Shown here: one piece after another, positions 34,863 to 43,940 of the stretch
Layout: every line of letters begins with the position of its first letter
Position numbering within the stretch: position 1 is the stretch's first letter
Assembly (NCBI GenBank): GCA_919902775.1
Contig: CAKKRJ010000001.1
Location: forward strand, 170,364-234,363
Direction: 5' to 3'
DNA length: 64,000 bases
Origin: Burkholderiaceae bacterium
GTDB lineage: Bacteria; Pseudomonadota; Gammaproteobacteria; Burkholderiales; Burkholderiaceae_C
Position numbers and translations under genes: made by a program
The notes under the pieces: model-generated
Told to the model about the DNA's origin: nothing
The model's database searches: none
The model's input: the letters and a program-made list of their open reading frames with translations, nothing else

Positions 34863-35726
34863 ATGGACGATCAAGCCTCTCTGGCCGCGATGCCCACTTT
34901 GTCACAACTCACCACGGCGCTGCGCAACCTGCGGCGCCCTTGGCCGCGCGCTTGGCCTGGTTTGCCACTGGTTTTCGAGCGTGCCTGGCATCGGCTGGAC
35001 CTGGCTTCGCCACGCGCGGGCTCGCGTGCGCACGCGCTGCGGGCGTTCGGGCGGTCGGTGACCGAACAAGTTGAGCGCGATGGTGCACGGCGGCATGCCC
35101 AAGGCCAAGAGCCGGACTACCACAACCGTTTGCACATTGGCGACACGCTGGTGTGCATGACGTACTTGCTGCTGGCCTCGCGCTTTTTGAAGGTGCCTGG
35201 CGCGGACAGCCCCCCGGTGGCCGCGTTGGCCTTGGATATCATGGCCGGGCATGATTTCTTGCACCCCGGTGGCTCCAATGGCCATCCGGGTGAGTTTGAA
35301 GCGCGTGCCGTGCAGGATTTGCAACCCTTGCTGCAGGCGGCCGGGGTGACCGAAACCGATGGCCAGAGTCTGGCGCACTGCATCATGGCCACCGACCCCA
35401 CGCGCGTCAAATCATTCCATCTGGCGGTGCGGTCGCAAAAGTTCGATCTGCGCCAACGTGATTGCCTGGCCGTTCTGGTGCAAGAGGCCGACATCCTGGC
35501 CAGCACCTTGCCACAGACCCAGGAGGCGCTGACGCAAGCGCTCTCACGCGAATGGGCCCCAACCCAGCCGCAGGCGGCAGGGCAGTTGTTGTTGCCGAAA
35601 AATCGCTTGTTGTTCCTCGAGCATGCGGCCTTGTTTTCCAGCCCGGCAGCCCAGTTATTGGGCCTGGACGAGGTCAAGGTGCGGCAAGTCGCCCAGATCG
35701 AAAGCCAGTTGCGGCGTCTGGACTGA
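34863..35726 (+). CDS. HD-type phosphodiesterase resembling class I cyclic-nucleotide PDE
   Basis: A 287-residue metal-dependent phosphohydrolase. Motifs in order are YHNRLHIGDTL (about 81), GHDFLHPGGSN (about 134), IMATD (about 176) and EADILA (about 209). They reproduce the metal and catalytic residues of the eukaryotic 3-prime,5-prime cyclic nucleotide PDE domain (YHNxxH, HDxxHPGxxN, ATD, AD) better than a generic HD or HD-GYP protein. It follows two cNMP-binding-fold genes with no gap, which supports cAMP or cGMP as substrate. Activity is inferred. Confidence 0.82.
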   Translation: MDDQASLAAMPTLSQLTTALRNLRRPWPRAWPGLPLVFERAWHRLDLASPRAGSRAHALRAFGRSVTEQVERDGARRHAQGQEPDYHNRLHIGDTLVCMTYLLLASRFLKVPGADSPPVAALALDIMAGHDFLHPGGSNGHPGEFEARAVQDLQPLLQAAGVTETDGQSLAHCIMATDPTRVKSFHLAVRSQKFDLRQRDCLAVLVQEADILASTLPQTQEALTQALSREWAPTQPQAAGQLLLPKNRLLFLEHAALFSSPAAQLLGLDEVKVRQVAQIESQLRRLD

Positions 35727-35765
35727 CGGCCTGTTTTCCTGGTTTTTGTACAAGGTGCTGGTTTT

Positions 35766-35821
35766 TGTGGGAGGCCGCCCCTGCGGCCGAATGCCTTCGC
35801 GCGCAGGGGCGCGCTCCTACA
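35766..35821 (-). repeat. REP-like nested palindrome, copy 3 (inverted)
   Basis: Same family in reverse orientation: TGTGGGAGGCCGCCCC first, GCGCGCAGGGGCGCGC last, ending CTCCTACA. It lies between the convergent PDE-like gene and fliD. Confidence 0.85.
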
Positions 35822-35840
35822 AGGAGTCTCCTAGCCGGCC

Positions 35841-37241
35841 TCAATTGGTGTAGGACGCCATCATGCCTTCGAAGGTGCTCTTGAGGCCTTCGCGTGTGCT
35901 GCTGCTGCTGCCCACAATGCTGTCCATGATGCTGAACTGGCTCATGTAGCGGGTGAGCAACTTTTCCATGCGGTCTTCCAGCACCACGAGGTCTTCCTTG
36001 TAGCGGGCAATCTTGGCGGTGGTGCTTTCGCTTTGGGTGTCGATCAGGCCGGTCGACAGCAACATTTTCCCGATGCTTCTGAAGGCGTCGCCAGCCACGC
36101 CAGCAGGGGCCGTGCTGTAGACGCTTTTGTTGTTGGTGCCCGCGCTGAACAGGGTGGACACTTCGCTGAAGTTGCTTTGCAGGGCCGCGTCGAGTTTGCT
36201 TTCGTTGAGGCTGAGCTTGCCGTAGCGGTCCAGGCTCAGGCCTACATCGCGCGCGGCTTTGACGGTGGTGCCTGGGGTGCTGGAGTTGTTGGTGATCATG
36301 GACCGCACCTGGGTGCGTACCGTTTGCAAAATGCTTTCACCGGCCAGTGCGCCACCATAGGCCTCGACTTCGCTGGACCGGTCGCCCAGGATCTTGAGGG
36401 TCTCCTCAAAGTCGTTGTAAGCGGTGACCAGGCCGTTGAGGTTTTCCTTGATGCTGGCGGTGTCGCGGTTCAGGTCCAGCCGGGCGGCACCGGTGGTGTT
36501 CGCGTACAGGTCGAGCGTGACACCGTCGATCACATCGGTCACGGTGTTGCTGCTGCGAGTCACCGCCAGACCGTTGACCTTGAAGCTGGCATCGGTGGCG
36601 CTTTGCAGGGTGGTGGCAAATTCGACACCCGCTACGGCCGTGCCGGTGCCGTCGTCGCTGGTCATGCTGAACGATTGCGCCGCGCCGGTTGCGCCGGTCA
36701 GCACCACGTTGTAGCCGCTGCCGGTGTTGATGAGTTGTGCGCTCACGCCCAGTTTGGCCCCGTTGATGGCGTTGACCATGCCCGCCGGGGTGGCGGTGGT
36801 GACCGCAATGGGGGTTTGGCTCACACCGCCCAAGCTCAGGTTCAGGCTGAAGGCAGCGCCGCCATTGAGTGGCGTGGCGCGGTCTGCAAAGTTGCTGCTG
36901 GACGTGCGCTGCGCCTGGGCGGTTTGCAAGATCTCGATGCTGTAGCTGCCCGCATCTGCCGTGGTGCTGGCCGTCACACCAAAAGCTGCGGCTTGGGTGT
37001 TGTTGGGCTGGATGGAGCTGAAGTCGCTGGCGTCGTTGAGCTTGCCAAAAGCGGTTTGCAGTTGGGACAGGGCGTACTTGACGGCACCGTAGCCGGTGAT
37101 CTTGGCCTCGGACTGGGCGATCTTGGCGTCGATGCGCTCTTTTTTGGGGGCCTTTTCGGCGTCCACCAAACCTTGGGCCAGGCTTTTCACGTCGATGCCG
37201 GAACCGGCGCCGAGGGTGCTGACAATGCTGCTGGTGGCCAT
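35841..37241 (-). CDS. fliD: Flagellar filament cap protein
   Basis: Forms the cap under which flagellin polymerises. The 466-residue protein starts SSIVSTLGAGSGIDVKSLAQGLVDAE, the typical FliD N-terminus, has the Ser/Thr-rich middle domains, and ends in the FliD C-terminal coiled coil (ARYKEDLVVLEDRMEKLLTRYMSQFSIMDSIV). It has its own sigma28 promoter 47 bp upstream. No fliS or fliT follows; the downstream end converges on the PDE-like gene. Confidence 0.96.
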   Translation of the reverse strand: MATSSIVSTLGAGSGIDVKSLAQGLVDAEKAPKKERIDAKIAQSEAKITGYGAVKYALSQLQTAFGKLNDASDFSSIQPNNTQAAAFGVTASTTADAGSYSIEILQTAQAQRTSSSNFADRATPLNGGAAFSLNLSLGGVSQTPIAVTTATPAGMVNAINGAKLGVSAQLINTGSGYNVVLTGATGAAQSFSMTSDDGTGTAVAGVEFATTLQSATDASFKVNGLAVTRSSNTVTDVIDGVTLDLYANTTGAARLDLNRDTASIKENLNGLVTAYNDFEETLKILGDRSSEVEAYGGALAGESILQTVRTQVRSMITNNSSTPGTTVKAARDVGLSLDRYGKLSLNESKLDAALQSNFSEVSTLFSAGTNNKSVYSTAPAGVAGDAFRSIGKMLLSTGLIDTQSESTTAKIARYKEDLVVLEDRMEKLLTRYMSQFSIMDSIVGSSSSTREGLKSTFEGMMASYTN

Positions 37242-37287
37242 GGGGTGGTTTCGCTGGTGGAGGGGTGACGACAGTGGTCAGTTCAGA

Positions 37288-37314
37288 GAATCGGAACGAG
37301 TCCGAAAAACTTGA
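37288..37314 (-). promoter_or_regulatory. Sigma28 promoter of fliD
   Basis: Minus strand: TCAAGTTT-N11-TCCGATTC, in the gap between flgL and fliD. The -35 is an excellent match; the first base of the -10 differs (T for G). Confidence 0.78.
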
Positions 37315-37329
37315 GTGGTGCTGCCTGCA

Positions 37330-38256
37330 TCAACCCCGGATGTATTCAAAAAGGGACAAACCGGAGATCTTGGCAAAGCTGCCCATGGCCGCTTCCAGGG
37401 CCATCATTTCCTTGTTCATGCGTGTCATGGCTTCGGCGTAGTCGAGGTCTTCGATGTCGGACAGGGTGGACTTGAAGCGCAGCGCGGTCTCGTCCAGCAC
37501 ATCCAGCTGGGATTGCACCACGGTCTGGTCCGAGCCGTTTTGGGCTTGCGACAAAGTCAGGCTGTTGTGCATCTGGGTCACGTCGCCAATGCCTTGCTGA
37601 ATGTCTGCGGTTTGGTTGCTGTTGACGCCTTCGATCATTTGGTCCAGGGCGTCAAAAAAGCCCACGCTGGTGGTGCTTTGGTCGGGATTTTCACGCACCA
37701 CGCGGCTGAACACGTCGGTGCCGGCACGGGTGAATTGCACCGTGCGCTCCACCCCGGCCGGAATGCGCGTTTGCGTCTGGTCGCCCTGGTAGATCACTTG
37801 GCCAGTGGCGTCTTCGGCAAAGGCCGGGGTGTTCACCCGGGTGCCCGAAAACAGGTAATTGCCACTGTCGTCGCGCGTGTTGCCCAGGCTCAGCAGCTGG
37901 TTGCGCAGGGCTTTCATTTCCATGCCGACGGCTTGGCGGTCTTCGGCGGCCATGGTTTCGTTGGCCGCTTGCAGGCCCAGCTCTTTCATGCGGATCAGGA
38001 TGTCGTTGGACGCCGACAGCGCGGTTTCTTCGGCGGTGTAGCGGCGCATGGCCACATCCAGTGTGCGCATGTGGCTGTCTTGTCGTTGCACTTCGCCTTT
38101 CAAACGCTGGATGGCGGCGGCCTGGTCGGGTGCGTCGCTGGGCGAGAGAATTTGCTTGGACTCGGCCATTTGGGCCTGGGTGGTGGCCAGCTTGTTCTGG
38201 ATTGTGCTCATGCGCTCGGTGGCGCGGTCAAACAGGAACGAGGTGGAAATTTTCAT
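37330..38256 (-). CDS. flgL: Flagellar hook-filament junction protein 3
   Basis: A 308-residue HAP3. The N-terminus KISTSFLFDRATERMSTIQNKLATTQAQMAESKQILSPSDAP is diagnostic, and the C-terminal helix DLDYAEAMTRMNKEMMALEAAMGSFAKISGLSLFEYI matches flagellin-like D0. It is the last gene of the large minus-strand flg operon, 11 bp after flgK. Confidence 0.96.
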   Translation of the reverse strand: MKISTSFLFDRATERMSTIQNKLATTQAQMAESKQILSPSDAPDQAAAIQRLKGEVQRQDSHMRTLDVAMRRYTAEETALSASNDILIRMKELGLQAANETMAAEDRQAVGMEMKALRNQLLSLGNTRDDSGNYLFSGTRVNTPAFAEDATGQVIYQGDQTQTRIPAGVERTVQFTRAGTDVFSRVVRENPDQSTTSVGFFDALDQMIEGVNSNQTADIQQGIGDVTQMHNSLTLSQAQNGSDQTVVQSQLDVLDETALRFKSTLSDIEDLDYAEAMTRMNKEMMALEAAMGSFAKISGLSLFEYIRG

Positions 38257-38267
38257 GCGGCCTCCGG

Positions 38268-40751
38268 TCAGCGCACTTGCAAGATGGAGTCAAACAAAGC
38301 CATGGCCACTTGCATGACCTTGGCGTTGGCCTGGTACGCCTGTTGAAAGCGCACCAACGCCGAGGCTTCTTCGTCCAGGCTCACACCCGAGACGCCGTCG
38401 CGCGCTTCTTGCGCTTGCTGGTACACCACGCTCAGGGCTTGTTCGGCGATGGCCGCTTGCCTGGCCACACTGCCGACCTCGTTCACGCGCTCGATGTAGG
38501 CTTCGGTCATGGTCAGGCCGCCGGGCATGATGGCGGCGTCTTCCAGCGCCACCATGCGCAGCATGGCTTCGTTGTTGCCGATGCCGTCGGTGTTGCCATC
38601 GATGGTGAACACATCGCCAGTTTTGGGCGCGGTTGAAAACTCCAGCTTCAAGCCCCGGTACGTCAGGCTGGGTGTGGGTGAGTTGGGGTCGACGATCAAA
38701 CTGCGTTCGGCCACCACGGTGTCGGTGGCCGTGTCCACAATCTGGTAGCTGCTCTCGGAGGTGAAGCTCACTTGCAGGGGCGAGGCCCGCAAGGTTTGTT
38801 TCATGCTGCCTTCGATGCCGGTAAATTGAGCGCTCACAGTGGCGCTGTCCACCGTGCCACTGTGGTCGGTCACAAAGACCAGCAGGTCGTCGGTGGTGCC
38901 GCCCTTGACAGAGATGCGGGTGTCAAAGCCCAGGCGACTCAGGTCGGCAGGGGTGCCATTGCTGCCCATGCCCAGTCGGATGTCGTCGGTGGTGTTGGCG
39001 CTGTCGCGTGACAGCACCAATTTCCCGTCGGTCGCGCTGGCTGTGACGCCGGTGTTGGCGGTTTCGGTGTTCAGCCAGTTGACCACCGAGCTCAGGGTCA
39101 GGGGCCCGGCCAGTGCGGTCAGAGCGCGGCCATTGAGGGTGAGGGTGCCCGCAGCGATGCCGCCAGAAGAGGGCGCGAAGGTGTTGCCCGTGAGCACGGC
39201 CGCGGTCTTGGTCGGGGTCAGCACATCGCCACTGGTGGCGTTGAATTGCTGCACCAGGCCCACATCGGCTTTGGCGCCCATGAAGATGTCCATCTCCAGG
39301 TAGGTGTTTGTGCCGCTGGCATTGAGGTTGGCGGTGCTGTAGGTGGCACCCGCTTCCATGCCGTTGCTGGGTTTGATCAGCAGGGCTTGTTCGGCGGCGC
39401 TCAGTGCCTGACCCAGCAGATGGCGGCCATCGCGGGTCAGCACCTGAAACGATTGGGTGGACGTGGGGTTTTGCAGGGTCAGTGACAGGTCTTGCGTGCC
39501 CACGGGCACCAGGCCCAGGCTGGCAAAAGGCTGGTTGGGACTGGTGGTCACCGTCAGGCTGCCCACCTGGGGGGTCTGGGCCAGTCCCAGATCACCGAGC
39601 AATTGGGTCGGGCCTGCAAATTCGGGCGCGGCGTACTGCACACGTGCTTGCACGGTGCCACTGTTCAGGGGGTCGTCAATCACCCGGAATTGACCCGCTG
39701 CTGCAACGCGGTTGGCGTCTTGCACAATCATTTGCATGCCTGCGGCCTGCAAAGGCTTGTCGGCGCTGAAGGCAAACAGGTCACCGCCCAGCAGGCCTTC
39801 GGCGTCTACCCCATCGCGGTGCACGGCATTGATTTCTTGCGCCATGACGCGGGCCAGATCGTTGAGCGAGTTGAAGGCCGGCTGCAACACCTGGTCACGG
39901 AAGCCCATGACGCCACCGATCTTGCCGCTGCTGATGCCGGGCATGGTTTCGGGGTTGCCATAGGCGTCGATGACAAATTCGAGCTTGTTCGGGTCCAGGC
40001 TCGACGGTGACACGCTGATGGCGCGCACGGTCGAGTTTTGCACCAGGATGCCTTGGTCCAGGGTGTCGCCCACGCTGACCAGGACAGAGCCGTTCGGCTC
40101 GAACTTGGTTTTGGCAGCAATCAGGCCGGACAGTTCGCGCAGCAAGCGGTCACGCTGGTCCAGCAATTCGGACGGCTGGTTGGCGGCGCTGCTGTGCTTG
40201 ACCATTTGCTTGTTCAGCAAACCCAGCTGTTGCGTCAAGGAGTTGATTTGGCCCACATCGGTTTCAACCGATTGGCGGGTTTCGTTGTTGAGCAGGTCAA
40301 ACTGGCCGGCCAGTTGTTGGAAACGGGCCGCCAGGCCCTCGGCATCGCGCAAGAAGGTGCTGCGCGAGACCACCGAGGCCGGGTCGCTGGCCAAGTCTCT
40401 GGACGATTCGAAGAACCGGTTCATGGCGGTGGTCAGGCCAATGCTTTCATCGCCCATCACATCGATCAGGCGGTTGACGTAAGACAGCAGGGGTTTCTGG
40501 CTTTCCAGATCGCTGTTGCTGTTGCGCAAATTGGATTCCACAAAGGCGTCGTACTGGCGCTGAACGGCATCAAAGCGGGCGCCCGTGCCCAGGTAGCTGT
40601 TGCCCAGTTGCCGTGGCTGGTTGGAGCTGAGCGACACATTTTGGCGTGTGTAGCCGTCGGTGCTGACGTTGGCGATGTTGTTCGACACCGTGGCCAGCGC
40701 ACGTTGGTAGGCGCCGACGCCCGAGCTGCCGATGCTGAGCAAGTCACTCAT
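38268..40751 (-). CDS. flgK: Flagellar hook-associated protein 1
   Basis: An 827-residue HAP1, longer than the 550 of E. coli, with the extra length in the central Ser/Thr-rich domains. The N-terminus LLSIGSSGVGAYQRALATVSNNIANVSTDGYTRQ and the C-terminus SGVSLDEEASALVRFQQAYQANAKVMQVAMALFDSIL are canonical. The ATG overlaps the flgJ stop by 4 bp. Confidence 0.96.
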   Translation of the reverse strand: MSDLLSIGSSGVGAYQRALATVSNNIANVSTDGYTRQNVSLSSNQPRQLGNSYLGTGARFDAVQRQYDAFVESNLRNSNSDLESQKPLLSYVNRLIDVMGDESIGLTTAMNRFFESSRDLASDPASVVSRSTFLRDAEGLAARFQQLAGQFDLLNNETRQSVETDVGQINSLTQQLGLLNKQMVKHSSAANQPSELLDQRDRLLRELSGLIAAKTKFEPNGSVLVSVGDTLDQGILVQNSTVRAISVSPSSLDPNKLEFVIDAYGNPETMPGISSGKIGGVMGFRDQVLQPAFNSLNDLARVMAQEINAVHRDGVDAEGLLGGDLFAFSADKPLQAAGMQMIVQDANRVAAAGQFRVIDDPLNSGTVQARVQYAAPEFAGPTQLLGDLGLAQTPQVGSLTVTTSPNQPFASLGLVPVGTQDLSLTLQNPTSTQSFQVLTRDGRHLLGQALSAAEQALLIKPSNGMEAGATYSTANLNASGTNTYLEMDIFMGAKADVGLVQQFNATSGDVLTPTKTAAVLTGNTFAPSSGGIAAGTLTLNGRALTALAGPLTLSSVVNWLNTETANTGVTASATDGKLVLSRDSANTTDDIRLGMGSNGTPADLSRLGFDTRISVKGGTTDDLLVFVTDHSGTVDSATVSAQFTGIEGSMKQTLRASPLQVSFTSESSYQIVDTATDTVVAERSLIVDPNSPTPSLTYRGLKLEFSTAPKTGDVFTIDGNTDGIGNNEAMLRMVALEDAAIMPGGLTMTEAYIERVNEVGSVARQAAIAEQALSVVYQQAQEARDGVSGVSLDEEASALVRFQQAYQANAKVMQVAMALFDSILQVR

Positions 40752-41221
40752 GGCCGTGCTCCTGTTGTGGTGTCAAGTTTGAAGCCGCTGACGCGTTCCA
40801 GTTCATAGGCCTTGATGGCCTCTGGCTTGATCGGCATGGCTTCACGCGGTGGGTTCAGCGGCATGGCCTTGGCATCGGGTTGGCGCAGTTGCAAAGCGTC
40901 TTGGGTGCTCAGGTCTTGCGCGCGGTGCATCTGGCGCTCCATCATGTCGGCCAGGCCCATGCCGCCGCGTTTGACCATTTGCAGCGAGAGTTCTTTGTCC
41001 ATCAGGTCCTGGTACATGTCCATGTTGCCGCCTTCCACCAGGTCGCTTTTGTCAACGGACTCGCGCATGGTTTTCATCATCTGCTGGATGAAGTAGGCCT
41101 CGAATTGCTCGGAGGTCTGGCGAATGGCTTTGGACGGGTCGCGCGCAGCCTCACCCTTCAAACGCGCCAGGGCGTTGAAGTCCAGATAACTGCTGGAGGT
41201 GTTGGTGGACAGGTCGCTCAT
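40748..41221 (-). CDS. flgJ: Rod-binding protein FlgJ, single-domain form
   Basis: A 157-residue protein with only the N-terminal rod-capping domain: QTSEQFEAYFIQQMMKTMRESVDK and MYQDLMDKELSLQMVKRGGMGLADMME. The C-terminal peptidoglycan hydrolase domain of enterobacterial FlgJ is absent, so a separate muramidase must open the wall. It sits between flgI and flgK and is coupled to flgK. Confidence 0.94.
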   Translation of the reverse strand: MSDLSTNTSSSYLDFNALARLKGEAARDPSKAIRQTSEQFEAYFIQQMMKTMRESVDKSDLVEGGNMDMYQDLMDKELSLQMVKRGGMGLADMMERQMHRAQDLSTQDALQLRQPDAKAMPLNPPREAMPIKPEAIKAYELERVSGFKLDTTTGARP

Positions 41222-41234
41222 GGCTGTTCTCGCT

Positions 41235-42359
41235 TCAGATCACGATCAACTCGGCACGCAAGCTGCCCGAGCTTTTGAGGGCTTCCAAAATCGCAATCAA
41301 GGCCGAGGGTGTGGCCCCCACCTGGTTGACGGCGTCCACCACCTGGCGCAAGTCCACGCCGGGCTGGAACAGGAACATCGGATTTTTCGGTTCGGACACG
41401 GCAATGTCGGCGTTTTGCACCGCTGCGGTTTGGCCGCGTGACAAGGCGTTGGGTTGCGAGACTTCGTTGGTGGCCGAGATGGCGACCGAGATCGTGCCGT
41501 GCGCCACAGCGGCGGCGGTGACACGCACGTTGCGGCTGATGACCACGGTGCCGGTGCGCGAGTTGACGACCACGCGTGCTGGCGGTTCGCCGGGCACGAC
41601 ATCGAGGTTTTCAACCATGCTCAGGAAGGCCACGCGCTGCGACATGTCGCTGGGGGCCTTGATGGCAAAGGACATGCCGTCCAGGGCTTGTGCGGTGCCT
41701 TGGCCAAAATTCTTGTTGATCGAATTGACGATGGCGGTGGTGGTGGTGAAGTCCGACTCACGCACGTTCATGACCACATGGTCCGTTTTCTCAAATGGGG
41801 TGTCGACGATGCGTTCGACCGTGGCTCCGCCAGGAATGCGCGCCGAGGTGGGCACGCCGATGCTGACTTTGGAGCCCGCTGCACTGGTTTCCACACCGGT
41901 GGCGGTGAGGGCACCCTGCGCCAGACTGTAGATTTCGCCGTCCACACCGCGCAGGCTGGTCAGCAGCAAATTGCCGCCGCGCAGGCTGCTGGCTTTGCCG
42001 ATGGCCGAGACGTTGATGTCGATTTTTTGCCCTGGCTTGGCAAAACCGGGCAGCTCGGCGGTCACCATCACGGCGGCCACGTTTTTGATGTCGATCTTGC
42101 CACTGGTGGCGTTTTGTTCAAAGTCAGACAGCGGGCCGTCAATGCCCACACCCAAACGGGCCAGCATGGCTTTCATGCTTTGCGCGGTGAACGACACATC
42201 GGCACCGTCGCCCGTGCCTTGCAAACCGACCACCAGGCCATAACCGATCAACTGGTTGGTGCGGCCAGCGGCCACCGAGGCCAGGTCCTTAACGCGGTCA
42301 GCCCAGGCCGAGCCCGACAAGCCAAGCAACAAGAGGAGGGAAAAGAGGGCGGATTTCAT
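41235..42359 (-). CDS. flgI: Flagellar P-ring protein
   Basis: A 374-residue periplasmic ring protein. A Sec signal peptide (ALFSLLLLLGLSGSAWA) precedes DRVKDLASVAAGRTNQLIGYGLVVGLQGTGDG, the FlgI signature, and PGVDLRQVVDAVNQVGATPSALIAILEALKSSGSLRAELIVI is the standard C-terminus. It follows flgH by about 25 bp. Confidence 0.97.
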   Translation of the reverse strand: MKSALFSLLLLLGLSGSAWADRVKDLASVAAGRTNQLIGYGLVVGLQGTGDGADVSFTAQSMKAMLARLGVGIDGPLSDFEQNATSGKIDIKNVAAVMVTAELPGFAKPGQKIDINVSAIGKASSLRGGNLLLTSLRGVDGEIYSLAQGALTATGVETSAAGSKVSIGVPTSARIPGGATVERIVDTPFEKTDHVVMNVRESDFTTTTAIVNSINKNFGQGTAQALDGMSFAIKAPSDMSQRVAFLSMVENLDVVPGEPPARVVVNSRTGTVVISRNVRVTAAAVAHGTISVAISATNEVSQPNALSRGQTAAVQNADIAVSEPKNPMFLFQPGVDLRQVVDAVNQVGATPSALIAILEALKSSGSLRAELIVI

Positions 42360-42383
42360 GAGGTATTCCAGCGTGCCGTTGCG

Positions 42384-43127
42384 TTAAAAAGGCCAGAACT
42401 TCATCAGGGCGTTAGTGCCCCAACCGGCTTTGGCGGCGTTGGCCATGTCGCCTGTGCCACGGTAGGCAATTTGGGCATTGGCCAAGCGGCGCGACTGCAC
42501 GGTGTTGTTGGGCGAAATGTCTTCGGGGCGAATGATGCCGCTGACCTGGATGATCTCGGCGCCTTCAGTCAAGGCCAGTTGTTTCTCGCCGCGCACCATC
42601 AGGTTGCCGTTGGCCAGCACTTCGCTCACCGTCACGGACACGTCACCGGTCAGGCTGGCTTGCTGGTCGGCTTCACCGCCGCCCACGCTTTCGATGTTGG
42701 CCTTGCTCAAGTCCACGCCATTGAAAATACCTTGGGGGTTGAGACCCAAAACTTTGGGCAGACGCATGCCTTGCAGCTTGGCGTTCAAGCCACCAGGAGC
42801 GCTGAGTGCGGAGGGAATCACGTCATTTTTGGCGGCGCGTTTGACGCTGCCTGTTTGGGTGCGACCGGCCTGGGTGGATTCGTTGAGCAAGACGGTGATC
42901 ACATCGCCCACGTTGTAGGCGCGCACGCGGCCAAACCAGTTGTCACTTTGCCGTCCGTTGTAGATGGCGCCTGTGGCCATGCGGGGCTTTTCGATGGCGA
43001 CCGGCAACACGGGGGTGAATTGGGGGCTGTGGGCCATGGGCGCATTGGGCGAGGCGCAGCCGGTCAAGACCGATGCCAGGGCCAAAGAGAGCCAGAGGCC
43101 GCAAGATGAAATGGGTGTCTTTTTCAT
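42384..43127 (-). CDS. flgH: Flagellar L-ring lipoprotein
   Basis: A 247-residue outer-membrane ring protein. The lipobox LTGC gives a lipidated Cys near residue 24. Family sequences GAIYNGRQSDNWFGRVRAYNVGDVITVLL and GIIRPEDISPNNTVQSRRLANAQIAYRGTGDM are clear. It lies 7 bp after flgG and upstream of flgI. Confidence 0.97.
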   Translation of the reverse strand: MKKTPISSCGLWLSLALASVLTGCASPNAPMAHSPQFTPVLPVAIEKPRMATGAIYNGRQSDNWFGRVRAYNVGDVITVLLNESTQAGRTQTGSVKRAAKNDVIPSALSAPGGLNAKLQGMRLPKVLGLNPQGIFNGVDLSKANIESVGGGEADQQASLTGDVSVTVSEVLANGNLMVRGEKQLALTEGAEIIQVSGIIRPEDISPNNTVQSRRLANAQIAYRGTGDMANAAKAGWGTNALMKFWPF

Positions 43128-43134
43128 GGTGCGC

Positions 43135-43920
43135 TTACATGTTGTTGTTCAGGAAGCGCAGCATGCCGTCCACGGCCGAGATGGCTTTGGAGTTGATTTC
43201 ATAAGCGCGCTGGGTCTCGATCATGTTGACCATTTCTTCCACCACGTTCACGTTGGAGGCTTCCAGTGCGCCCTGCATGAGCTGTCCGGCACCGGCCAGG
43301 CCGGGCTGGCCGACCTGGGGTGCACCGCTGGCCGTGGTTTCCTTCATCAGGTTTTGACCGATCGATTGCAGACCGGCTGGGTTCACAAAGCGGGCAATCT
43401 GGATTTGTCCCAGCACCTGGGTGCCGCCGCCTGCAGCGGCCTCGACCGAGACCGTGCCGTCCTGGCCCACGGTGATGCTGGACACGTTGGGCGGGATGGT
43501 GATGGCGGGCTGCAATGCCGCGCCGTTGGCCGTGACCAATTGACCTGTGGAAGACAGCTTGAACGCCCCGTCACGGGAGTAGGCCACGGTGCCGTCGGCC
43601 TGGGCGATCTGGAAGAAGCCTTCCCCCTGAACCGCTAGGTCGAGTGCGTTCTTGGTGGTGACCAGGCTGCCTTGTGCATGGGTCTTTTCTGTCGAGACGA
43701 TGCGCACACCCGTGCCCAGCATCAGGCCGGTGGGCGCCTGTGCGTCGGCACCGACCTGGGCGCCGGGTTGGCGCAGGTTTTGGTAGAGCATGTCCTCGAA
43801 CGACGCACGGTCGCGCTTGAAGCCCGTGGTGTTGACGTTGGCCAAGTTGTTGGAGATAACCGACATGCGCGTTTGTTGCGCGTCCAAGCCGGTTTTGGCA
43901 ATCCACATTGATGCATCCAT
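43135..43920 (-). CDS. flgG: Distal rod protein
   Basis: A 261-residue distal rod subunit: MWIAKTGLDAQQTRMSVISNNLANVNTTGFKRDRASFEDM and the C-terminal EASNVNVVEEMVNMIETQRAYEINSKAIS are diagnostic. The start could also be the internal Met five codons in, which matches the family start a little better. It is about 20 bp after flgF. Confidence 0.97.
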   Translation of the reverse strand: MDASMWIAKTGLDAQQTRMSVISNNLANVNTTGFKRDRASFEDMLYQNLRQPGAQVGADAQAPTGLMLGTGVRIVSTEKTHAQGSLVTTKNALDLAVQGEGFFQIAQADGTVAYSRDGAFKLSSTGQLVTANGAALQPAITIPPNVSSITVGQDGTVSVEAAAGGGTQVLGQIQIARFVNPAGLQSIGQNLMKETTASGAPQVGQPGLAGAGQLMQGALEASNVNVVEEMVNMIETQRAYEINSKAISAVDGMLRFLNNNM

Positions 43921-43940
43921 GGTGTTCTCCTGTCAGTTCT

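Noticed and set aside
41454-43109. Plus-strand ORF of 551 codons
   Set aside because: Antisense to flgI and flgH; composition typical of a GC-rich shadow frame.
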